Positions 8,511 through 17,008 of a stretch of 64,000 nt of DNA are shown piece after piece. Positions within the stretch are counted from its first letter, which is position 1. Every line of letters starts with the position of its first letter. Source of the stretch: Flavobacterium indicum GPTSA100-9 = DSM 17447. GTDB lineage: Bacteria; Bacteroidota; Bacteroidia; Flavobacteriales; Flavobacteriaceae. Position numbers and translations under genes: made by a program. Location of the stretch: contig NC_017025.1 of NCBI RefSeq assembly GCF_000455605.1, positions 930,001 to 994,000 on the forward strand. Reading direction: 5' to 3'. Below the pieces are notes generated by a model, which was given only the letters and a program-made list of their open reading frames with translations, was not told the DNA's origin and made no database searches.

Positions 8511-9581
8511 GTGCGAAAGTTGTTGTATAAAAAAGGAAGAAAAGTAGTGCCTACACTTTTGGAATATACGGGAAATCATAAAGAGACTAAGCCCGAAATG
8601 CAATTGTTTGTTTACGATACGGAGTCTTTATCGGAGTATCAAGACATTCATATTGGTCAGATTGATAAGCATTTAGAGCAAAATAAAAATAATTGGTTGA
8701 ACCTTCATGGGTTGAATGATATTCATTTGGTAAAAGAATTAGGTGCGAAATTTCAGATTGATGATTTTATTTTAAGTGATATTTTAAATATTCTAAAGCG
8801 TTCCAAAATAGACGAATACCATCATACGTTGTTCTTTAATATTAAGTCCATTTTACCAGTACGAAATTCCAATTCCATTGATATGGAACAAATTAGTTTC
8901 ATTTTACGAGATGGTTTTTTGTTTTCCTTTCAAGAGAAATCGAGTGATTTTTTCACACACATCAGGGAACGTTTACGTCAACATGCTGGTATAGTTCGTG
9001 ATAAAAAAGTAGATTATTTATTGTATTTGTTGCTCGATGCGGTAATGGAAAATTTTTACATTACGATAGAGAATGAAGAACATAAAATTGACCAAATTAT
9101 TGATTTAGCCAAGACTACTACTTCTCAAAAAATATTGGAAGATATTGAAATACACAGAGATAACCTAAATTTTTTACGCCGTTCTATAGTTCCTTTGCGT
9201 GATTCTTTATATTCGATTAAAAGTATGAAAGACGATGATGTTTTCAATGCTATTGCACCTGAAAATTATTCCTTCTTTGCACGTTTACATCAAAAATGTT
9301 TAGAATTATTAGATCAAATTGATGCCGATTTGTATTCGTTAGAAGCTGCTTCTAGTTTTTATTTTTCTATGCAAAGTCATAAGATGAATGAAGTCATGAA
9401 AACCCTTACTGTGGTTTCGGTGTTTTTTATGCCGTTGACATTTATAGTGGGCGTCTATGGAATGAACTTTGATAATATGCCGGAACTGCACTGGAAGTAT
9501 GGTTATTTTATTATAATTGCAGTTATGTTTTTGCTTTTAATTGGAATGATTATCTATTTCAAAAAACGGAAATGGTATTAA
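8511..9581 (+). CDS. corA: CorA-type magnesium/cobalt transporter
   Basis: Pentameric divalent cation channel of the inner membrane. The 356 residues hold a long cytoplasmic N-terminal funnel with helical willow region (about 150-285), then two transmembrane helices at the C-terminus. The signature YGMNFDNMPEL sits in the periplasmic loop directly after TM1, and the protein ends with a basic tail (YFKKRKWY). The start is GTG; no ATG lies nearby in frame before the conserved N-terminal region. Single gene, divergent from hutI, with its own terminator. Confidence 0.94.
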   Translation: MRKLLYKKGRKVVPTLLEYTGNHKETKPEMQLFVYDTESLSEYQDIHIGQIDKHLEQNKNNWLNLHGLNDIHLVKELGAKFQIDDFILSDILNILKRSKIDEYHHTLFFNIKSILPVRNSNSIDMEQISFILRDGFLFSFQEKSSDFFTHIRERLRQHAGIVRDKKVDYLLYLLLDAVMENFYITIENEEHKIDQIIDLAKTTTSQKILEDIEIHRDNLNFLRRSIVPLRDSLYSIKSMKDDDVFNAIAPENYSFFARLHQKCLELLDQIDADLYSLEAASSFYFSMQSHKMNEVMKTLTVVSVFFMPLTFIVGVYGMNFDNMPELHWKYGYFIIIAVMFLLLIGMIIYFKKRKWY

Positions 9582-9620
9582 TACCCACTTCTTTAGTAAT
9601 TTATTAAAGAATTTAAAATA

Positions 9621-9660
9621 TTTCCCGCAAGCGTTTTTTTTTGTGGGAATTGTTTTTTTA
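9621..9660 (+). terminator. Terminator-like hairpin after corA
   Basis: Arms TTCCCGC (9622-9628) and GTGGGAA (9643-9649) enclose a T-rich loop and are followed by TTGTTTTTTTA. Confidence 0.6.
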
Positions 9661-9677
9661 TTCGGATTATTATCGTA

Positions 9678-9689
9678 ATATTGCAATAT
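9678..9689 (+). promoter_or_regulatory. Candidate ArsR operator
   Basis: Perfect 12-base palindrome ATATTGCAATAT, 14 bases before the arsR start and within its expected promoter. ArsR-type repressors bind AT-rich dyads of this kind and release them on binding arsenite or antimonite. Autoregulation is inferred from position. Confidence 0.55.
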
Positions 9690-9703
9690 ATAAATATAAC
9701 GAT

Positions 9704-10027
9704 ATGGGGATTACAAAATCAGATGCTTTTACGCAGGAGCAGAATGAGTTAGCGAATTTAATGAAGGCGATGGCGCATCCGGCAAGGGTGGCTATAGTGC
9801 AATATTTATTGAAAGTAGATACTTGTATCTGTAATGATATTGTAAATGAATTGCCCTTGGCACAAGCGACCATTTCGCAACATTTAAAAGAATTGAAAAG
9901 TGCTGGAATCATTCAAGGTACGGTTGAAGGAAAATCGATTTGTTATTGTTTAAATAAAGATACGTTTTCAAAAATTGGCCGTTATTTTATGGGGGTTTCT
10001 ATTAAGTTAGAAAATAAATGTTGTTAG
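9704..10027 (+). CDS. arsR: ArsR-family metal-sensing repressor of the arsenic operon
   Basis: A 107-residue winged-helix repressor. The ATG at 9704 was chosen because it gives the standard ArsR length; upstream in-frame codons would run through the operator palindrome. The helix-turn-helix is [21 protein letters not shown] (about 50-70). Cysteines C41 and C43 in DTCICNDI lie in the helix where arsenite-responsive ArsR proteins hold their ligands; C80, C82 and a terminal C106-C107 pair are further thiols. It heads the operon, followed after 120 bases by DUF6428, a methyltransferase, the phosphatase and ACR3. Confidence 0.92.
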   Translation: MGITKSDAFTQEQNELANLMKAMAHPARVAIVQYLLKVDTCICNDIVNELPLAQATISQHLKELKSAGIIQGTVEGKSICYCLNKDTFSKIGRYFMGVSIKLENKCC

Positions 10028-10071
10028 TGAATTGAAAAACAAGGCGTCTTTTGTAAACGGGGTTGAAGCAA

Positions 10072-10084
10072 AGTACCGTGTACT
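10072..10084. other. 13-base palindrome in the arsR/DUF6428 gap
   Basis: AGTAC-CGT-GTACT in a 120-base intergenic stretch that is richer in GC than its surroundings and flanked by CGGGGTT and AACCCG. It could be an mRNA hairpin between operon genes or a remnant of a repeat element. Confidence 0.35.
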
Positions 10085-10147
10085 GCGGAAAACCCGAAGT
10101 TAAATGTGCTGAAATTATAAATGTCTTTTTCTAAAAAATAAAATTAT

Positions 10148-10621
10148 ATGTTATTATCTGAATTAATTTATCAATTGCAAGATTTAAAAGAATTAAATTT
10201 TGTTTTGCCCGACGGAAGTTTGGTGCCTTCTCATTTTCATATTACAGAAATGGGTTTTATTGCTAAAAAATATACGGATTGTGGAAATACTTTTCGTGAA
10301 GAAAATTATTTTACGTTTCAATTGTGGTATGCGGGTGATGTGGAACATCGATTGACCTCGGAGAAATTTTTAAAAATTATTACTTCGATTATTGAAAAAC
10401 AGGGTGGGGAAGATGCTGAGGTGCTAGTGGAATACCAAATGGAAACGACAATTGGTAAATTTAAATTGGATTTTTTTGCTGGTAATTTTGCGTTAATTGG
10501 AACTCAAACCACCTGTTTAGCGAGTGATCATTGTGGAATTCCAGAAGAGAAAATGAAAGTTTCTTTGAAAGAATTACAAGCAAAAACGAGTTGTTGTACA
10601 CCTAATTCGGGTTGTTGTTAA
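10148..10621 (+). CDS. DUF6428-type protein, arsenic-operon associated, with Cys-rich tail
   Basis: A 157-residue soluble protein without signal peptide or membrane segment. It ends in a thiol-rich tail, CCTPNSGCC (C149, C150, C156, C157), with another cysteine pair spaced in TTCLASDHCGIP. I place it in DUF6428 from general resemblance and context; families of this type sit beside arsR and arsenate reductase genes in Bacteroidota. Its stop codon shares a base with the start of the next gene (TAATG). A role in binding arsenite or another thiophilic ion and handing it on is an inference from the cysteines and the operon. Confidence 0.75.
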   Translation: MLLSELIYQLQDLKELNFVLPDGSLVPSHFHITEMGFIAKKYTDCGNTFREENYFTFQLWYAGDVEHRLTSEKFLKIITSIIEKQGGEDAEVLVEYQMETTIGKFKLDFFAGNFALIGTQTTCLASDHCGIPEEKMKVSLKELQAKTSCCTPNSGCC

Positions 10622-11247
10622 TGGATAAAAAAGCGCATTGGGAAAAAGTTTTTGAAACGAAAGCCCAAAATGAGGTGAGTTGGTACCAGCCGAATCCTAA
10701 AACTTCGGTTGCTTTTTTTGTGGATAATGCTATTGCAAAAGAGGCCAAAATCATTGAAGTTGGTGGAGGAGATAGTTTTCTGGTTGATGAATTATTGCAG
10801 TTAGGATATAAAAATATTACAGTATTGGATATTTCTGAAAATGCAATTCTTCGTTTGAAAGAAAGATTAGGTGAAAAAGGAAAAGAGGTGACATTTATAG
10901 TGTCGGATATTTTGAATTTTAAGACTACTGAAAAATTTGATGTTTGGCATGATAGAGCCAGTTTTCATTTTTTAATAAATCCGGAAGAGGTTGCTTTATA
11001 TGTGCAAAAGGCCAAAGAATTTACTTCAGAAAATGCCTTATTGTTTATGGGGACTTTTTCAGACAAGGGGCCTTTAAAATGTAGTGGATTGGGAATAAAA
11101 CAATATTCTGAAGAGCGTTTTGAAAACGTTTTTTTAGGATTTGAAAAGGTAAAATGCTTTAAAGAAGATCATCACACTCCTTTTAACACGACTCAGAATT
11201 TTATATTTTGTGAATTTAAAAAAAACAAGTTTATGCCTTATGTTTGA
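10621..11247 (+). CDS. Class I SAM-dependent methyltransferase in the arsenic operon
   Basis: A 208-residue cytoplasmic methyltransferase. The SAM motif I is IIEVGGGDSFLVDELL (about residue 42), followed by ITVLDIS (motif II) and FDVWHDRASFHFL (motif IV region). The ATG at 10621 overlaps the previous stop. It lacks the conserved cysteine set of ArsM arsenite methyltransferases, and most of its few cysteines lie late in the chain, so it should not be called ArsM. Related short methyltransferases are annotated as thiopurine- or tellurite-type. It overlaps the next gene by eight bases, so translation is probably coupled. Confidence 0.85.
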   Translation: MDKKAHWEKVFETKAQNEVSWYQPNPKTSVAFFVDNAIAKEAKIIEVGGGDSFLVDELLQLGYKNITVLDISENAILRLKERLGEKGKEVTFIVSDILNFKTTEKFDVWHDRASFHFLINPEEVALYVQKAKEFTSENALLFMGTFSDKGPLKCSGLGIKQYSEERFENVFLGFEKVKCFKEDHHTPFNTTQNFIFCEFKKNKFMPYV

Positions 11248-11860
11248 TACGTTACAAGAAAAAATAAATCAAATTGCAACAGTTGCAGTATCTGAAGAAA
11301 GAAAAGAAATGTTAGACGTTTTAGTTGAATATATACAATCTAAAGTCGATTTAAACGAAGAAATCCGATTGAACTTCATTTGTACGCATAATTCAAGAAG
11401 AAGTCATTTATCCCAAATTTGGGCACAAACCATGGCGTTTCATTTCGGAATCAAGCATGTATTTTGTTATTCGGGTGGGACAGAAACTACAGCGATGTTT
11501 CCTAAAGTTGGAGAAACCTTAGTAAACCAAGGATTTCAAATTCAGCAATTAAGTGAAGGAAAAAATCCCGTTTATGCGGTGAAGTTTGAGGACAATCAAC
11601 ATCCCATCATTTGTTTTTCCAAAGCGTATTTCGATCCTTTTAATCCGAAAAGCAACTTTGGCGCCATCATGACCTGCAATAATGCCGATGAAGGTTGTCC
11701 GATGGTTTTTGGTGCAGAAGTACGATTTCCAATCAAATATGACGATCCAAAAGCTTTTGACGGAACGGATGTAATGAATGAAAAATATGCAGAACGTAGT
11801 TTACAAATTGCATCTGAAATGCATTATGTATTCTCACAAATTAAAAAATACTATAAATGA
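11240..11860 (+). CDS. arsC: Low-molecular-weight phosphatase / arsenate reductase-like protein
   Basis: A 206-residue protein with the LMW tyrosine phosphatase loop C-x5-R-S as CTHNSRRS (C48, R54), the fold also used by thioredoxin-linked arsenate reductases. Residue 1 was placed at the ATG at 11240 after the methyltransferase reading frame. An N-terminal helical stretch of 40 residues precedes the catalytic loop, and further cysteines (ICFSKAY, TCNNADEGCP) could serve as resolving thiols. Expected reaction: reduction of arsenate to arsenite, which the next gene exports. Stop and next start overlap as ATGA. Confidence 0.88.
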   Translation: MFDTLQEKINQIATVAVSEERKEMLDVLVEYIQSKVDLNEEIRLNFICTHNSRRSHLSQIWAQTMAFHFGIKHVFCYSGGTETTAMFPKVGETLVNQGFQIQQLSEGKNPVYAVKFEDNQHPIICFSKAYFDPFNPKSNFGAIMTCNNADEGCPMVFGAEVRFPIKYDDPKAFDGTDVMNEKYAERSLQIASEMHYVFSQIKKYYK

Positions 11861-12885
11861 AAAAAAGATTAGGATTTTTAGACCGCTATTTAACTTTATG
11901 GATTTTCTTAGCGATGGTAGTTGGAGTAGGAATAGGTTATTTTATTCCCAATTCAGCTGATTTTATCAATTCTTTTTCCTCTGGAACAACGAATATTCCA
12001 TTAGCAATTGGTTTGATATTAATGATGTATCCGCCCTTAACTAAAATCGATTTTTCAAAAGTGCCTCAAATGTTGGAAAAGCCAAAGTTGCTATCCGCTT
12101 CGTTTTTTATCACTTGGATTGTAGGGCCGTTTTTAATGTTTTTATTGGCAACGTTCTTCTTAAAAGACTATCCAGAATACATGACGGGGTTAATTATCAT
12201 CGGAATTGCGCCTTGTATTGCCATGGTAATTGTTTGGAATGAACTAGCTGAAGGAAATAGAGAATTAACCGCGGGTTTAATCGGAATCAATAGTTTATTA
12301 CAAGTGTTTTTTTTCAGTTTGTATGCCTATTTTTATTTAGCAATATTATTGCCTTTGTTTGGTATTCAAGGATTAGAATTAACTATTACCGTTGCAGAAA
12401 TTGCTAAAACGGTTGGGATTTATTTAGGGATTCCGTTTGTATTAGCTGTAATGAGTCGTTTTGCGATTAAAAAGTATTTGGGAGATAAATTTTTCAATCA
12501 GAAATTCATTCCATTTGTTTCACCAATTACTTTGATAGCGCTACTTTTTACCATTGTTGTCATGTTCAGCTTAAAAGGAGAAATGATTGTGGATTTACCA
12601 TTAGATGTGGTTAGAATTGCTATTCCATTGATGGTTTACTTCGCTATAATGTTTTTCTTGATGTTCTTTGTTGCTAAGAAAATTGGAGCTGATTATAGAG
12701 ACACAGTTGCATTATCGTTTACTGCTTCTGGAAACAATTTTGAATTGGCAATAGCAGTTTCCATCGGTGTATTCGGAATTAATAGCGGACAAGCTTTTGC
12801 AGGTGTTATCGGACCTTTAGTGGAAGTTCCGGCGTTAATAATTTTAGTAAATGTAGCGTTTTGGTTGAAAAGTAAGTATTTTTAA
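11857..12885 (+). CDS. arsB: ACR3-family arsenite efflux transporter
   Basis: A 342-residue membrane protein with about ten transmembrane helices, the usual size for ACR3. Diagnostic segments are PNSADFINSFSSGTTNIPLA near the N-terminus, MMYPPLTKIDFSKV, and GIAPCIAMVIVWNELAEGN, which holds the conserved TM4 cysteine, and late FTASGNNFELAIAVSIGVFG. It expels arsenite using the proton-motive force. Last gene of the operon, overlapping the reductase by four bases. ACR3 is unrelated to E. coli-type ArsB, so the symbol reflects function only. Confidence 0.95.
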   Translation: MKKRLGFLDRYLTLWIFLAMVVGVGIGYFIPNSADFINSFSSGTTNIPLAIGLILMMYPPLTKIDFSKVPQMLEKPKLLSASFFITWIVGPFLMFLLATFFLKDYPEYMTGLIIIGIAPCIAMVIVWNELAEGNRELTAGLIGINSLLQVFFFSLYAYFYLAILLPLFGIQGLELTITVAEIAKTVGIYLGIPFVLAVMSRFAIKKYLGDKFFNQKFIPFVSPITLIALLFTIVVMFSLKGEMIVDLPLDVVRIAIPLMVYFAIMFFLMFFVAKKIGADYRDTVALSFTASGNNFELAIAVSIGVFGINSGQAFAGVIGPLVEVPALIILVNVAFWLKSKYF

Positions 12886-13061
12886 AATTTTGTGAACTAA
12901 TTTAAATTGGGTTGACTTAATTTTATTTTTTGAATTTATGCTGTTTTGCTATTTCAACTGTTCATAATTACTCAATGGCTTTGTTGTACTACTTTTGAGA
13001 TAGCGAGTTTTTTAACTACTACTTGGGGCTACATAATTAGTCAATCTTTTTAAAATAGGTT

Positions 13062-13094
13062 ATAAAAAAAATCCCCAACCGAAGTTGAGGATTT
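13062..13094 (-). terminator. Terminator of the TPR-protein gene
   Basis: Stem AAATCCCCAAC / GTTGAGGATTT (one mismatch) with a four-base loop; on the minus strand it is followed by seven T. Confidence 0.8.
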
Positions 13095-13097
13095 GTA

Positions 13098-14177
13098 CTA
13101 TTTAATCATAGCTGCTTTATCTTTCATACCTAAAATGTCGTAAGTCACTTTTAAGATTTCTTTAGTATCAGTATTGTTAACATCTAACTGATGGGCTTTT
13201 TCAAAATAAGGTAAAGCTGCTCTAAATAAATCTTTACGTTTATTTGTAAGTTCCTTATATTTTTTATCGTCTTTTAAATTGGCATTAATTTCCTCTACGA
13301 TTTTAGCATCATCAGAAATCATTAAATAGCCGACATTATATTGTAAAGCTGCATTATTAGGGTTTTTATCTAATATTGAAGCAATTTTACTTTTATAAGT
13401 AGTTAAATCATTTGTATGATAATAACAATTAGCTTCATTGATTTGTGCTTCTAAATCACTTGGATTTAATTTAATATAAGCGGCATAATCTTTCTTCGCT
13501 TGTTCGTAATTTTTTGTTTCTAATGCAATAGCGGCTAATAATTTAGCTACTTCAACTTCATTTGTTTGAAACTTTTTTGTGCCTGTACCAGCAAAACCTA
13601 CAGACTGAATTTCTCTGTATAATTTATCTCCCAAGTTATAATCACCTGCTTGAACAGCTAAAATTGCAGCGTTTTCTAAATTAGCAACATCTGAATTGTC
13701 CAACTGATACATACTGTAAAAAATATCACCTGCTTCTTTGTATTTTTTCATGCTATTTAATGTTGTAGCTGATTGTTGCAACATTGGCATGAACCAAGTT
13801 AAAGTTTCTTTAATATCGTCGGTATATACTTTTTTACCTGATTTAGCTTCAAAATCTAAAGTGTATTTTAATCCTTGAACCAAATTTTTTAAAGTGGTTG
13901 GATTCATTACTCTGGCAATTTGAGCGGGTGTAGGCTGTTGTCCAAAAGTTGATAATTCTAATAGAGGAGACATGGCTTTATAAAAAGTAACCGAAGTTTT
14001 GTCTTCATCTGTAGCAGCAACGCTTTCTAATTTTAATAAAGCTCCCTTGAATTGATTGAATTCTTCGGTAGTTAAAGCATCTTTAGCATAAAGCTTTTTT
14101 AAGTTTTTTAATTCGTCTTTTTGAGCGAATGTAGCCATTGCAGTTAATAGTGCTACACTTAAAATAAATTTTTTCAT
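13098..14177 (-). CDS. Exported tetratricopeptide-repeat protein
   Basis: A 359-residue periplasmic protein. The start at 14175-14177 begins a clear signal peptide (MKKFILSVALLTAMATFAQ); an upstream in-frame start would add nine residues before it. The body is helical with TPR-like units, for example YKEAGDIFYSMYQLDNSDV, YEQAKKDYAAYIKLNPSDLEA and LPYFEKAHQLDVNNTDTKEI. TPR proteins act as scaffolds; the partner is unknown. It follows gyrA on the same strand with a terminator between, so it may depend on readthrough or on a weak promoter of its own. Confidence 0.85.
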   Translation of the reverse strand: MKKFILSVALLTAMATFAQKDELKNLKKLYAKDALTTEEFNQFKGALLKLESVAATDEDKTSVTFYKAMSPLLELSTFGQQPTPAQIARVMNPTTLKNLVQGLKYTLDFEAKSGKKVYTDDIKETLTWFMPMLQQSATTLNSMKKYKEAGDIFYSMYQLDNSDVANLENAAILAVQAGDYNLGDKLYREIQSVGFAGTGTKKFQTNEVEVAKLLAAIALETKNYEQAKKDYAAYIKLNPSDLEAQINEANCYYHTNDLTTYKSKIASILDKNPNNAALQYNVGYLMISDDAKIVEEINANLKDDKKYKELTNKRKDLFRAALPYFEKAHQLDVNNTDTKEILKVTYDILGMKDKAAMIK

Positions 14178-14190
14178 TTGTTGTTTTATT

Positions 14191-14218
14191 TTAAAAAAGC
14201 CCAAACTGAATTGGGCTT
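14191..14218 (-). terminator. Terminator after gyrA
   Basis: Perfect stem AAGCCCAA / TTGGGCTT with a six-base loop; read on the minus strand, it is followed by TTTTAA. Confidence 0.8.
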
Positions 14219-14225
14219 AAAATTT

Positions 14226-16769
14226 TTATTCTTGAGTTTCAGAATCTGGAGTGCTATCCAAATCCGTGCCATCGTTTTCTATATCATCGATAGTTTCTTC
14301 TTCATCTTCACGCATTACTTTTGTTACCGCTGCAATAGAATCGTTGCCTTTGATGTTAATTAAACGAACACCTTGCGTTGCTCTACCCATGATACGTAAG
14401 TCTGAAACTTTCATTCGAATGGTTAGACCCGATTTGTTGATGATCATTAAATCATCTTCATCCGTAACATCGTTAATCGAAATCAATTGACCTGTTTTAT
14501 CGGTGATGTTTAATGTTTTCACACCTTTTCCACCACGATTTGTGATACGGTATACATCTTCTCCATCTTCGTCAACTACTTTAGTACGTTTACCGTAACC
14601 ATTTTCCGTAACTACTAAGATTTGAGAATCATTAACATGATCTTTATCGATAGACACTAATCCAATAACTTCATCTTTGTCATCGGCAAGTGTTATACCT
14701 CTAACACCAGAAGCGGTTCTACCCATTGGACGTGTTTTTTCTTCCTCGAAACGAACTAATTTACCTGATTTAACTGCAATCAAAACTTGGCTATTTCCAG
14801 TTGTTAATTTTGCTCCGATTAATTCATCGTCTTCTTTAATTGTAATAGCGTTAATTCCGTTTTGACGTGGACGAGAATATTGTTCTAAAGGCGTTTTCTT
14901 AACTTGACCTTGTTTCGTTGCCATGATTACATAATGGCTATTGATGTATTCTTCGTCTTTTAAGTCTTGTGTACAGATAAACGCTTTAACTTTATCGTCT
15001 TGTTCAATATTGATTAAGTTTTGAATAGCTCTACCTTTACTAGCTTTACTTCCTTCAGGAATTTCGAACACACGCATCCAGAAACATTTTCCTTTTTGTG
15101 TAAAGAATAATAAATATTGGTGGTTTGTTGCTACAAACAAATGCTCTAAGAAATCTTGATCACGTGTTGCTGATCCTTTTTGTCCTACACCACCTCTGTT
15201 TTGTGTTTTATATTCTGATAATGAAGTACGTTTAATGTAACCCGCATGTGAAATTGTAATGACTACATTTTCATCGGCAATTAAATCTTCAATACTCACA
15301 TCGCCACCAGAATATTCAATTTGAGAACGACGTGCATCTCCGTATTTATCTCTAATTTCAGTTAACTCATCTTTGATTAATTGCATTCTTAGCTCTTTAC
15401 TAGCTAATAATTCTTTTAAACTTGCAATTAATTTCATGATTTCTTCATATTCTGCTCTTAACTTGTCTTGTTCTAGACCTGTTAATTGACGTAAACGCAT
15501 TTCAACAATCGCACGTGCTTGAATTTCAGATAATTTGAAACGTTCAATTAATTTTGCTCTAGCTTCATCGCCATCTTTAGAGCCTCTAATTAACGCAATT
15601 ACTTCATCTATATTATCAGAAGCAATGATTAAACCTTCTAAGATGTGCGCGCGCTCTTCGGCTTTTCTTAAATCAAATTGCGCTCTTCTAACTACCACAT
15701 CATGACGGTGCTCCACAAAATAATGAATCAAATCTTTTAGATTCAACATTTGAGGTCTTCCGTTAACTAATGCAATGTTGTTAACACTGAAAGAAGATTG
15801 TAATTGTGTATATTTATAAAGTGTATTTAAAACAACATTTGGTACTGCATCACGTTTTAATTCATAAACGATACGCATCCCGTTTCTGTCAGATTCATCA
15901 CGAATAGTTGAAATACCTTCGATTTTTTTCTCGTTAACTAAATCAGCCGTTTTTTTGATCATTTCGGCTTTATTCACTTGATAAGGAATTTCAGTAACTA
16001 TAATAGATTCGCGTCCATTTACTTCTTCAAAACCAGCTTTGGCACGCATTACAATTCTACCTCTACCGGTTTTGAACGCTTCTTTTACCCCTTCATAACC
16101 ATATATAATACCACCTGTTGGGAAATCTGGAGCTTTAACTATTTTAATTAAATCGTCAATTTCAATTTCATTATTATCTATGTAGGCTAAGGTACCATCT
16201 ACTACTTCCGTTAAATTGTGCGGAGGCATATTGGTTGCCATACCTACAGCAATACCCGAAGCTCCATTAATCAATAAATTAGGAACTTTTGTTGGCAATA
16301 CTTTAGGCTCTTCTAACGAGTCGTCAAAGTTCAATTGAAAATCAACCGTTTCTTTTTCAATATCGGCTAACATTTCTTCAGATATCTTTTGCATTCTGGC
16401 TTCGGTATAACGCATAGCTGCTGGGCTATCCCCGTCTACTGAACCAAAGTTACCTTGACCGTCTACCATTAAATATCGTAAACTCCATTCTTGAGCCATA
16501 CGTACCATGGCATCATAAACAGATGAATCTCCGTGAGGGTGGTACTTACCTAAAACTTCCCCAACAATTCTGGCTGATTTCTTGTAAGCTCTATTTGAAA
16601 GAACGCCTAACTCATACATCCCATATAACACCCTTCTGTGTACTGGTTTTAAACCGTCTCTTACATCTGGAAGTGCCCTTGATACAATAACCGACATCGA
16701 ATAATCGATGTAGGCTGACTTCATTTCGTCTTCAATGTTAATAGGAATTAACTTTTCTCCGTCTGACAT
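14226..16769 (-). CDS. gyrA: DNA gyrase subunit A
   Basis: Breakage-reunion subunit of gyrase, which introduces negative supercoils with GyrB. The 847 residues carry the catalytic tyrosine Y121 in [10 protein letters not shown], the winged-helix start [15 protein letters not shown] and six C-terminal DNA-wrapping blades from about residue 500. The GyrA box appears as [11 protein letters not shown] near residue 535. In the quinolone-resistance region the residues equal to E. coli S83 and D87 are S82 and D86, the sensitive form. The C-terminus is acidic, as often seen. It is divergent from clpC. Confidence 0.98.
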   Translation of the reverse strand: MSDGEKLIPINIEDEMKSAYIDYSMSVIVSRALPDVRDGLKPVHRRVLYGMYELGVLSNRAYKKSARIVGEVLGKYHPHGDSSVYDAMVRMAQEWSLRYLMVDGQGNFGSVDGDSPAAMRYTEARMQKISEEMLADIEKETVDFQLNFDDSLEEPKVLPTKVPNLLINGASGIAVGMATNMPPHNLTEVVDGTLAYIDNNEIEIDDLIKIVKAPDFPTGGIIYGYEGVKEAFKTGRGRIVMRAKAGFEEVNGRESIIVTEIPYQVNKAEMIKKTADLVNEKKIEGISTIRDESDRNGMRIVYELKRDAVPNVVLNTLYKYTQLQSSFSVNNIALVNGRPQMLNLKDLIHYFVEHRHDVVVRRAQFDLRKAEERAHILEGLIIASDNIDEVIALIRGSKDGDEARAKLIERFKLSEIQARAIVEMRLRQLTGLEQDKLRAEYEEIMKLIASLKELLASKELRMQLIKDELTEIRDKYGDARRSQIEYSGGDVSIEDLIADENVVITISHAGYIKRTSLSEYKTQNRGGVGQKGSATRDQDFLEHLFVATNHQYLLFFTQKGKCFWMRVFEIPEGSKASKGRAIQNLINIEQDDKVKAFICTQDLKDEEYINSHYVIMATKQGQVKKTPLEQYSRPRQNGINAITIKEDDELIGAKLTTGNSQVLIAVKSGKLVRFEEEKTRPMGRTASGVRGITLADDKDEVIGLVSIDKDHVNDSQILVVTENGYGKRTKVVDEDGEDVYRITNRGGKGVKTLNITDKTGQLISINDVTDEDDLMIINKSGLTIRMKVSDLRIMGRATQGVRLINIKGNDSIAAVTKVMREDEEETIDDIENDGTDLDSTPDSETQE

Positions 16770-16931
16770 ATATTATTAAAATTTTACTCGATTTATAAAA
16801 CGTGCCAATATACAATATTTTGGACTTTTAAGAAGAAAAAAAATCAATAAAATTGAAATATTTATCAACAATTTGAGCCTGTTTTTTTAATAAATAAAAA
16901 GCTGTCAAATTTTCATATTTCGATTTTTTTT

Positions 16932-16964
16932 TGTCAATTAGCAAAAGTTAGCACAATAGTTGCA
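16932..16964 (+). promoter_or_regulatory. Sigma-54-like promoter of clpC with upstream TGTCA
   Basis: TAGCAC at 16949-16954 and TTGCA at 16960-16964 have the exact spacing of -24/-12 elements (consensus TGGCAC-N5-TTGC), with one mismatch in the otherwise nearly invariant GG. TGTCA at 16932-16936 lies 12 bases before it. The same TGTCA-N12 arrangement is found before grpE. Transcription would begin about 35 bases before the clpC ATG. Confidence 0.4.
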
Positions 16965-17008
16965 GATACTTACTTAAATTAGTATTTTTACAAGAGATTA
17001 AATGATTT

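Noticed and set aside
12886..13061. Possible gene or structured RNA after the ACR3 gene
   Set aside because: No reading frame with a start signal and no convincing stem; only the terminator of the convergent TPR gene is clear.
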